Shown here: positions 55,570 to 64,000 of the stretch, piece after piece
Layout of the letters: every line of letters begins with the position of its first letter
Numbering within the stretch: position 1 is the stretch's first letter
Assembly (NCBI GenBank): GCA_023014485.1
Contig: JAJOZX010000090.1
Coordinates: forward strand, 457,501-521,500
From: Bathynomus jamesi
Lineage: Eukaryota > Arthropoda > Malacostraca > Isopoda > Cirolanidae
Length of the DNA: 64,000 nt
Reading direction: 5' to 3'
Made by a program: the position numbers and the translations under genes
The notes under the pieces: model-generated
Told to the model about the DNA's origin: nothing
The model's database searches: none
Seen by the model: only the letters and a program-made list of their open reading frames with translations

Positions 55570-55810
55570 GCAAGGTGCCAGCCCCTCCCCCCCTTGGGGG
55601 TAATGAGGGAGAGGGGTGGGGATAATGGAGGAGAGGAGTGGGGGTTAATGGGGAGGGGGTTATCCCCCAAGTTGCATAAAGGGGGGTTGAAGGCGTTTTG
55701 GGGAAGAAGGAGAATGACCTCCCCCCAAAGGGGTAACCCTAACGTGCCCTCGCCGTAGGCAAGTTTGCGAAGCACACGCCCCGCCCGTAGGGCAGGGAGC
55801 CGAAGGTTCT
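55570..55810. other. GC-rich island of unknown origin
   Basis: About 240 bases with G runs on one strand and C runs at the ends, in an AT-rich surrounding. Includes CCGCCCGTAGGGCAGGGAGC and GGGGGTTATCCCCCAAG, both able to fold. Minus-strand frames rich in Pro are driven by composition. No family recognised. Confidence 0.5.
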
Positions 55811-56785
55811 GCTTGTAATCTTAAAATTTGGTACACTAACATTCTCTGAACGTTATTCTTCGTACTTAATTCAAATAAAGCATTTTGAGTTTTATGCTTT
55901 CATGCTTTTAACCATCTCAAATTTAATGTATATCGTATCAAATATCCTTAAATAATATATTAATTGGTAGAGTTCACGTACTTAAAAAGCAAAAAAATTA
56001 ACAACTTTAAATAAAATAAATTTAATTACTGCAAGTAAAAATCGTTAAAATTTAGTGAAAAAATAAAAAATATAATTTTCGACAAAATCTATTTCAGGTC
56101 TTTCAAGTTTCTCGTTGGTTTGATTTATTATTTTTTTTATCCGCGAGACTTATTCGTATTTAACCGAAGATTTCCTTCACATTTTACATTAAAGAAAACT
56201 AAACATGTTGTGATAATGAATTTGTATGCGTAAATCTTATATAAAAATGTAACTAAAAAATGGTAGAACGAAGAGTGAAGTTATTTTGAAATCGATTTAA
56301 TTTCGCGTGAAAATTTAAATCTTTTAAAATGAAGACATACAAAAGTAAAGTAATTCGATAACCAAGGTAAAGCCGAAGGCCTGAGTGTGTTATCAGAAAG
56401 AAATTATTGTTTGACATCACCGGATAGATTTATGGCCGAATAATTAATCTACGAATGGAAAATATAGATGAACAAGGTTGTTTTTCATTAGTGAAGCTTG
56501 TAAAGGTTTGGGTTTGTTTATATTTTGGTCTCGGCTAAGAGAAACCTTCGAGAGAAAATTTTAAATTTTAATTTGAAAATTTCTTTAAGAAAGGAGGAGC
56601 GTAGAATTTAACGAAATTGAGATTAGAGCCAATAGAAGATCAGTAATTTTTGTACGAATGATGTCATATAATGAAAATGGTTTTAATAGGCCCTTTAGAC
56701 ACTAAAGGGAGGAGTTCCTCTAATACTAAGGTGTAACTTAGAGTTATAAAGTAGTTGTAGTTCTGCCCTGTAAAGTTCAAGTGGC
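55811..56785. other. Unassigned AT-rich sequence
   Basis: No gene or repeat recognised. Confidence 0.45.
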
Positions 56786-56789
56786 TTCC

Positions 56790-58770
56790 ATCCATCCATC
56801 GTGTTCTGCCTATCAGGCAGGTCCAACTCATGTGTCCCGCCAAGGTGTTCTATCCTGAGCTACCCTTTTCATCTCATGATAGCTCCTGCCTGCCTTCAAA
56901 TCATCCAGCATTGCTTTCCTTTTCCTTCCCCGCGGCCTTCTACCTTCATAGCTACCCTCTATCACCTCCTTCAACAATCCTTCTCCTCTCAACACATGTC
57001 CGATCCATTTCTTCTGTCTTTCTCCTATCACCTTAATGAGTCTTCTTTCCTCCCTCACCTGTTGCAGTACTTCCTCATTACTTTGGTGTTCCCTCCAGCT
57101 TATCTTTAGCATTCTTCTCCAAATCCACATTTCGAAACTTTCCAGGAGTTTCTTTTCAGTTGTTTTCAGTGTCCATGTTTCTGCTCCATACAGTACCACA
57201 CCATATCAAGCTTTTTACTAACCTTTTCTTCAGTTTCAAGTTGAGTTTACCTGTAAGTAGTCTTCTCTGTCTCTCAAAAGCTACGTTACCCATACCAATT
57301 CTAGATCTTACTTCCTTATTGCAATCTCCATTGTTGGTTAATAAACTTTCCAGATATTTAAACTGCTCAGCTTCTTCTAATGTCCGATTTCCTATCATTA
57401 GGTTCATTTGTGCTCCTTTCCTTCTTGCAATTTTCATTACCTCTGTCTTGGTCTCATTAATTCTCATTCCGAATTCTTCCGCCGTTGTTGTCAAGCTATT
57501 GACCATTCTTTGCAGTCCTTCCTCAGTACTACAAACAAATGCCTTGTCATCTGCAAACCTTACAGATTTGACCAATTTACCTTCCACTCTGATTCCCTCT
57601 TCCATATCTGAGAGTGCTTCTGTTATCATTCTTCCGCATAGATGTTAAATAACACGGAGGAAAGGGAGCATCCTTGCCTGACCCCTCTCCCAACCAATCC
57701 AGGCTCCGATTCTCCTCCTGCAACTCTAACATTCACAGTCTGGCCAAGATACAGGTTTTTATCAGCCTACGGTCCCTCCAGTCAACATTAATATTCTTCC
57801 ATATTTCCATTAGTTTCCTCCATTGGACTCTGTCAAAAGCTTTTTCAAAATTAATAAAACAAACAAACATTTCCTCATCATGTTCAAGCACTCTCTCTCC
57901 CATCATTCTCATAATACCAATAGCTTCTCTTGTTCCGCATTTTGACCTAAATCCAAACTGATCCTCTCCAATGTACTGCTCAGCTCTGTTCGTTAGTCTT
58001 CTGGTTAGTATCCTTAGCATTATTTTGGATGCATGGTTGACCAAGCTTATGGTTCGAAATTCTGAACACTTGGTGGCTCTCGGTTTCTTGGGGATAGTAA
58101 TCATAGAGACTCTCATGAAGTTAGCAGGCCAGTCTCCACTTTCATACATGTTTCTGCATAATACATTGACCTCCTCTCTAGCATCACCTTCAAGACTTTT
58201 CAGAAGTTCTGCTGGTACATCATCTGGTCCTGGGGCCTTGCCATTTCTTAGATCTTCTACAGCCATCTCTACTTCTCTTTCCAATATGTCCGGTCCCATA
58301 CGATCTACTTCCACCTCATCTGCTTCCTCCATTTCGATGTTATTAGGTTTGTTCTCTTTATCATACAGTTCTTCAATATACTCAGTCCATCTTTTCCTTA
58401 TATCTTCTGGTCTTTTCAGTTTTTCTCCATTTCTCCCCTATATTTCTTGCACTCCCAAGTTATTTCTTTTCCATCTATTTATGTCCTTAACTTTTTGGTA
58501 CATTAAATTAGTTCTTCCTTTCCTTTCTAATTCCTCCATTTCCCTGCACTACTCTTCAAGCCACATCTCTCTTGCTTTATCAGTTTCTCTTCTCAGTTCG
58601 TTATTCAACTGTCTGTATCGTTGTCTCCTTTCTTCTGTATTTATACTCTTCCATTTTTCTTCCTTCCATTTTGTCAAGCATCTTTGTAGTGACCCAGGGT
58701 TTCCTTGCTTCTCTTTCCACATAACCGATATTTTCCTGTGCACTCTCCTTTATTGTATCCCTCAGTCTAC
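56790..58770 (-). pseudogene. RTE-like LINE reverse transcriptase
   Basis: Minus strand, four segments separated by frame breaks near 58500, 57730, 57640 and 57190. The linker reads KAREMWLEE and, later, YIEELYDKENKP. RT blocks: LRNGKAPGPDDVPAELLK, SMITIPKKP, EFRTISLVNHASKIML, EDQFGFRSKCGTREAI, FINFEKAFDRVQW (first Asp), VRFADDKAFVCST (catalytic pair), KYLESLLTNNGDCNKEV. C-terminal block: LYGAETWTLKTTEKK, WRRMLKISWREHQSNEEVL, RQKKWIGHVLRGEGLL. The stop lies near 56829 and the 3' tail is GGAT repeats (56788-56801 inverted), typical of RTE-like elements with short tandem 3' ends. Inactive because of the breaks. Confidence 0.85.
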
Positions 58771-58779
58771 ACCATGAGG

Positions 58780-59788
58780 CTAGAGAATCTTTAAACCCTG
58801 TGGCATGATTAAAAATGTCTCATTTGATTTAAACGGTCTCACGTTGTTCTAAAATCTGAATTTCCTTTGTTTTACGCGAACTTGTTTGTAAGGGCTTTAT
58901 TGTTAGTTGACAGAAAAGAACTTTGTGAAATTTCTTTAAATTTAATTAATGTTCACATAATTAGGAAATTCTAAACGTGTAAGTTTGCGAAATATTATGT
59001 TTTCTCAGGGAAGAGTAACTATCTGGTGGTGATCTTGTTTCACGAGGAAACGGGTGAAGTTAACGCATGACCATTTAAAACCTTTGTGAAAATGTATTTG
59101 ATTTAATTGACAGACTTTTTTTCCTGAAAAATTCTTCGGAACTTGCGCAGAACTTTTGAGAGTAAATTTCAAAATTTTGTAAGTAACTGTACACTGTATT
59201 AAAGAATTTGAATTTAGTGCTAGTTCTAGAGTTACACAGAAATAAAAAAACTCTCTGTATAAATCCCTTTTGAGACTGGAATAATTGCAAACATTTTCTT
59301 TGAATTGAAAATTTGTTTTGGGAACAAAATTTGTAATCGTACATCTGTAGGTTCCTTTCCAATTTATGTCCTACTTTGAGTGAAACAAAATAAACTCTGT
59401 ACGAGGAAGTGTGTTGTTTCTATGCTACCTTGCAATAGGTCTCTCTTGCAAGCTGAGGGAAAATTAACGTTGAAAGTCGAAGTTTAAAGTAGGCTTCAAG
59501 AAAGCCGAGAAAACTACGTGTATAAAATTGAAAAGCCATCCGAGTAGATAGGCAGAGTCATCCTGAAACAAATGAACGCGCGCGCGCAATAAGTGCAACC
59601 ACGAAAAAGGAATTGCACCACAAACATAATATTCTATTTTTAAATTTCGTTAAAATAATTCTTTTTAATTGCAGTTACAAATCTTTGGTTAATTAAACAA
59701 AATCTCGTGAAATCCCCGAGAAATTCCAAAAGCTCTTTAAGGCACTTAAAAGCTTAATTATCAAATAGAAAAAACTACTTAATCGTCG

Positions 59789-59848
<60 letters not shown>

Positions 59849-60225
59849 AGACGAGTAAGTAGTAAGCCTAAATCCCCAAATAGCGTCAATAATAAGTCAC
59901 CTTTTTTACCTATTAAGTCGAACTTTGGAAATAAGTCGGACTTTCTTGTACGACCTACTTTTTCGAGATTAGGTTAAGTCAAGTTAACATAACCTAAAAC
60001 AAATCAGAGGGTGTGTAAAGTCTGAGGAAGCATAAAGGACGACTTATTTGACTTAGAGTTTTTTAATTAAAATCATGAGGAGGGTGAAATTCGAAAAAAT
60101 AATCATTGTACGGGGCTCCAATAAACCTTATCCCCCCCCCCCCGCCCATGGCCTAAACCATTAGAGGTACAGTAAAACTAAACATACCTTACAAAAGAGA
60201 ATTTAGTCCTGCATTTAATGAGAAA
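58780..60225. other. Unassigned sequence with TA tract
   Basis: (TA)n at 59789-59846. GCGCGCGCGC near 59581. C homopolymer near 60133. No gene recognised in the 1.4 kb. Confidence 0.5.
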
Positions 60226-60228
60226 CAA

Positions 60229-60770
60229 TTAAAACTTGGTGTTCCCGCCATTGGCTTCCAAGACAGCCTGAATTCGCTTTGAGTAGCTTGCCAAAAGTGA
60301 CGTGAATAGATCTTGATCGTTACACAAATTTGCTAAAACAGTTTCAATGTGTTGCGTCATTGTATCCTTCGAAAATCGATTTGCTGCAGGTTCTTGAAAC
60401 AAGAGACATTCAACCTTGTCCTTTATAACTGATCCAATGTGTTCACAGACGTTCAGGTCAGGAGAATTTCCTGGCCATTCTTCATTTCCAAAGAAATCGA
60501 TCTCATGGTTCCGCAACAACTGTTGAGTGGCTAATGCCTTAAAGCAGGGGGCCTTATCGTGCAGAAGTGTGACCTGATCGACATCCATAACATTGTTTGG
60601 GTTTCTTAGAAAAGGAATGACATGCTGGGATAGAATAATATCACGAAAATACTGTCCATCCCAACTCTGACCATTTGGCTTCAGCACCCACATGAGCTTC
60701 TTTGCAGTGAACAAAGCTTCCCGAAATGTTATTGCTAGAGTAATTTTAATACCTGCAATAAATAAAGAAT
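60229..60770 (-). pseudogene. Tc1/mariner transposase, DD37E-type, C-terminal part
   Basis: Minus-strand open frame. KLMWVLKPNGQSWDGQYF, VTLLHDKAPCFKALATQ (second Asp), WPGNSPDLNVCEHIGSVI (Glu) and LEANGGNTKF and stop. I count 37 residues between Asp and Glu, the spacing of DD37E families. The frame is open for about 175 codons; upstream of 60770 homology is lost, so the DNA-binding domain and first Asp are missing. No TIR identified. Confidence 0.8.
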
Positions 60771-61334
60771 TTTATATAGTTTTATAATCACTAAAAACTA
60801 TTTCGATATACGTAAACATGTAAGCTGTAAATGGGGGGGGCTAAGGTTTTTTGGAACTCCTTATACGGTAAAAAAACGCTTTCTCTAAACTTTCTTATAG
60901 AACCCCCCCCCCCCCTACTTTAACACAAGCGAAAGTGATTAAAAATTTGAAAATATAAAGTATATAACCTGTTCGACCTACTACGTAGAAAATGGACACG
61001 GACGAAAATTTATACAAATGTTCGACCAACTTAGGCATTTATGACCAAATATAATTTGATAAATTAATATATTTTAAAGTATGCAAACTAATTCTGGCAT
61101 TTACCAAAGTCAGTTTTGAAAGTCCAAAATAAACACGCTTTACTTCAAGAATGATGAAGAGCTTTCGGTTAATCACCATATATCTTTCCAGCCTCTACTT
61201 AATTTAACTTAATAAAGAATCTACATACCTTAACCATTGAATTGGTAACTAAGCTTACAGTCAAGGGCTGAAAAACAATCTATATATCTTCTAAATTCTG
61301 GACATTTATGATTTTATATATATATATATATATC
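60771..61334. other. Unassigned sequence
   Basis: G and C homopolymers at about 60834 and 60907. No gene recognised. Confidence 0.4.
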
Positions 61335-61485
61335 AGTGGCGCGCGGTGGGTGTGTCCATAGGGTAAGCGGTAGCTGCAAATTCTAATATTTATGTTCGTT
61401 TTATATTTACTTTCATGGTTTCTCTTATTTTAAAGAGAACTTCACATATGAACATCTAAGAATGGATGATAATATCATTTACACA
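61335..61485. mobile_element. hAT-type terminus, truncated
   Basis: CAGTGGCGCGCGGTGG directly after a TA tract looks like a hAT end. No matching inverted end is seen before the LINE at 61486. Confidence 0.4.
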
Positions 61486-61800
61486 CTCTCTAAATGCATG
61501 CCTCCTCCTTTAAGGAGAGCACGCAATACCAGACTTTCGACACAGTATCATTCCTTTTCTATCCAACTCTCTATCGCAAGGGTTAATCGGTATTTTCAAT
61601 CTTTCATCTACCCAACCAATCAGTTCTGGAACAATCTTCCTCAGTCCATCTTTCCCCCTGTCTATGACCTCCAGTCTTTCAAACGCAGAGTGTCCAGGTA
61701 TCTCGAAAACTTTGGACATTAATTTGGGCTCTTTTCTTTCTCTATGGGAGGTACGTTTTTGTGGGCATTTGCCCTTGGCCCTTCCTTCCTGCATAAAAAA
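61486..61800 (+). pseudogene. LINE family A, C-terminal end and 3' UTR
   Basis: Open frame to a stop near 61722: STQYHSFSIQLSIARVNR, NQFWNNLPQSIFPPVYDL, SFKRRVSRYLENFGH. This is the intact C terminus of the ORF2 whose other copies are at 36506-36730 and 42405-43020. 5'-truncated at about 61486; the 3' UTR ends at CCTGCATAAAAAAAATAC and a short (GA)n at 61806. Confidence 0.75.
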
Positions 61801-61829
61801 AATACAGAGAGAGAGAGAGAGAGAGTTTG

Positions 61830-63297
61830 GGTTTGGGTGCATGGATAAAAACATAAAATGTGATTTATGACTTCATGAAATTATTTGCATACTTTAAATA
61901 CCGAAGTTGAACCCTTTCATTTTGGATAAAGCAACCAAAACATGAAGGAAACATTTTTTACCGAATTCGAGGCATTGACTAAAAGAAAAAAAAAGGAATG
62001 ATTTATCTTCTGAATTATGTAAATAGACAGAAATAAAACTGTTTGCAGAAATGATCTTCTTTCCACTTTTCGTAAGCAAATAAGGGAAAATTGATTCATA
62101 AATCAAAGATTTAAAAGTGAATATAAAAATAGAGGAAAAATAAACAACGAATGAACATATGGCTATAGTAATGGGAGTTTGAGTCGGTTGCTATTTGGAA
62201 TTAAGGATCATTTTAGTTCTTAAATTGCGCTAAAGTAACCCTTAAGCGCCTAGTTAAACCAACGTAACGACGTTCAATCCCTTTTACGTTTGATTTTCAA
62301 TGGGATCCGTATTATAGAAAACACTATTACCAAGAAAAAAACAGACTTTACCGTAAATGACGTAGTAGGAAGTGAAACGAAATTCACGAAATAATTACTC
62401 ATTTCTGTGAACTGTAAACAAAAGATTTATTTGCTATTAAAAAAAATCAAAGACATCAGATTTATAGGACCAGTTTCTTAACTCTGGAAATGAAGATTCT
62501 TGGCCATTAATATTTGGAGAAGGAAATCAGCGATTTTTATTTCTCATTAGGTCTCAAATTATAAAGAATTAATGGTAAAGACTAAAGATACTTACTGAAA
62601 CGAGTCATCCTTTCCATTTTCTGTTTATATCCGGGTTTCTCCTATTAATTAATAATAACATGTCATCCCACTGTTTAGGATTATGTTAGGATCGATAAAC
62701 GAGTCTGGTTTAATTATCAATTTAAATTAAACAAATTATTTTCGTGCTTCTTCAAATTTGAATGTAATATTTATAGATTCTAATTTCCTGAATATTAACA
62801 TCATACGTTAATATTTTCTACTTCTGTTCAACAAATACGTGTTTATCAAAAGCAGAATCTTTGGACGAAGTGTTTTCAAAGTAATTTTCCGCTTCTTTTG
62901 GTAATGATTTCAGTTTTACGCTGTTTGGGTTGCCGCTCAGAGGCTTCTGGGTATCGATTTTAGTTTTAATTATTCGTGTTCAAAGCGTTTCTCTGTCTGT
63001 AATCATCTCTGGATCTTACATAGTATTTTTACACTGTTTCAGAGCAGCGAAAATGTTTAGGGAAGTGATAAAGGATAAAAGTTACAAGTGGAATCATGAT
63101 GAAAACTGAACCAGAAATAGAAATTTAAAAATTTATAACTATTTGTTGGTAGATTAGGCTGCGAGGAATTGGACGATTGAAGAATCATGACTGAGTGTTG
63201 GTTGAAGTGTTTTGATTTAAAAGGACTAAAATTCTAAGATTGAATGGGGATGAATGAGCGGCTAAATTTTTAAGATCATTAAAACTAATATTGTGAC
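61830..63297. other. Unassigned AT-rich sequence
   Basis: No repeat, TIR or gene recognised in 1.4 kb. Confidence 0.5.
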
Positions 63298-63502
63298 TAG
63301 GGTTACCAGAAGTCCGGCAAAAGGAGGACATGTCAGGTATTAATTGGGTCGTTTGAGGTTGTGGGAAACTCATTTTGGAGTCTGGATCATATCTCAGTAA
63401 AAAGACGGACAATATCAACATATTTAAAATGCTTGCTGGACAGAGGACATGAGGTTGAAAAGGAGGACATGCCCTCCTTTTGCCGAACGTCTGGTAACCC
63501 TA
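63298..63502. mobile_element. hAT MITE of 205 bp, family M3
   Basis: Termini TAGGGTTACCAGA and its inverse, extending imperfectly through GGCAAAAGGAGGACATG. Perfect 8-bp duplication ATTGTGAC (63290-63297 and 63503-63510). Confidence 0.93.
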
Positions 63503-63510
63503 ATTGTGAC

Positions 63511-64000
63511 GGCAAAGATTGGTATGATCTCGTATCGGTGAATTTTCATTCTTAGTCAAAGCCACTCGGTCCTATAGCTGATTCCTTTATGGGAGCCGAT
63601 TCTCACCTTCAGCAACCTGCTGGGAGAGCCAATATATGTTCCTCGCTCACAGCAAGGACAAGAAAACTTGAAAAAACACCACCAGACCGCCTTAACGGGG
63701 AATACGAGCTTTCAGTTTGAAGAGAGAACCTAGTGTAAACGGATTTTTTAATAAAAGCTTAAATTTGAAGGCAGAAAAACTTTGGCGTAGAATAAACGTG
63801 AATTGGTTTTGAAAGGACCATTAAGATATCCTAAATGCAGGAGACAAGTGCATCTTATGTTTTTGGGGACAGAAGTTAGTGCCTAGTTCTGTAAAGGTCT
63901 TCTTCCTATAAACTCAAGTGCAAAGTTTATTGTTAATTCGAGATATTTTAATGTTGAGAAAGGGCAAAGAGTTATTTGTTTCAGTTTCCATCGTATATTT
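63511..64000. other. Unassigned sequence
   Basis: Nothing recognised up to the end of the window. Confidence 0.45.

Noticed and set aside
57971..58777. 268-codon plus-strand open frame
   Set aside because: It lies antisense to the RTE-like reverse transcriptase, whose minus-strand motifs are clear.

Overview
The window reads as intergenic DNA from a repeat-saturated arthropod genome, most likely a decapod crustacean. The evidence is very dense TA/CA/CT microsatellites, degenerate TTAGG-type stretches, mariner/Tc1 and hAT relics typical of arthropods, and a LINE whose endonuclease-to-RT linker (44100-44905, minus strand) resembles a family I know from decapod genomes. The organism call is inference. 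I recognise no intact host gene. Nearly everything that can be identified is a transposable element, usually broken, and often bordered by a (TA)n tract.

Layout. 1-5.2 kb: microsatellite, LINE fragment, degraded hAT with a hAT-like MITE, and a tRNA-derived SINE cluster. 6-9.9 kb: hAT fragment, a head-to-head pair of Penelope-like elements (PLEs), a small PLE hairpin and two mariner-type non-autonomous elements. 10.3-12.9 kb: a nearly complete CR1/L2-like LINE reverse transcriptase with one in-frame stop. 13-20.7 kb: a run of terminal-inverted-repeat elements, a repeat family that recurs five or more times at TA tracts, a Helitron scrap and a 1.6-kb Tc1 foldback. 20.8-23.4 kb: a 2.6-kb DNA transposon with a broken transposase. 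24-25.6 kb: PLE pairs and a Tigger-like relic. 25.9-28.9 kb: three elements nested inside each other. 29-30 kb: SINEs. 31-34 kb: MITE and LINE. 35.9-37.8 kb: 5S-rRNA-derived SINE, LINE 3' end and a mariner foldback. 38.3-41.8 kb: a large inverted repeat holding a PLE insertion and 203-bp palindromic elements, then a PLE coding relic. 42.4-48.6 kb: a LINE interrupted by a mariner and by a 3.6-kb hAT with perfect-looking ends. 48.6-52.8 kb: Tigger-type MITE and LINE fragments. 53.3-54.8 kb: PLE pair and hAT MITE. 56.8-58.8 kb: RTE-like LINE. 60.2 kb: DD37E-type transposase fragment. 61.5 kb: LINE end. 63.3 kb: hAT MITE.

The most interesting signal is an RNA-like motif shared by at least five sequence-unrelated repeat families: CTGANGA, one extra base, a hairpin whose two strands covary between families, GAA, then a short palindrome. 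This is the hammerhead ribozyme core order. One family also carries the GIY-YIG endonuclease tail of Penelope-like elements, which are known to carry hammerheads. The consistent extra base before stem II and the self-complementary stem III are the parts worth testing.

The second theme is architecture. Unrelated families (PLE, Tc1, mariner, SINE, 203-bp palindromes) repeatedly occur as inverted head-to-head pairs at TA tracts. Several insertions can be ordered in time because target duplications, or an uninterrupted copy of the target, survive within the same window.
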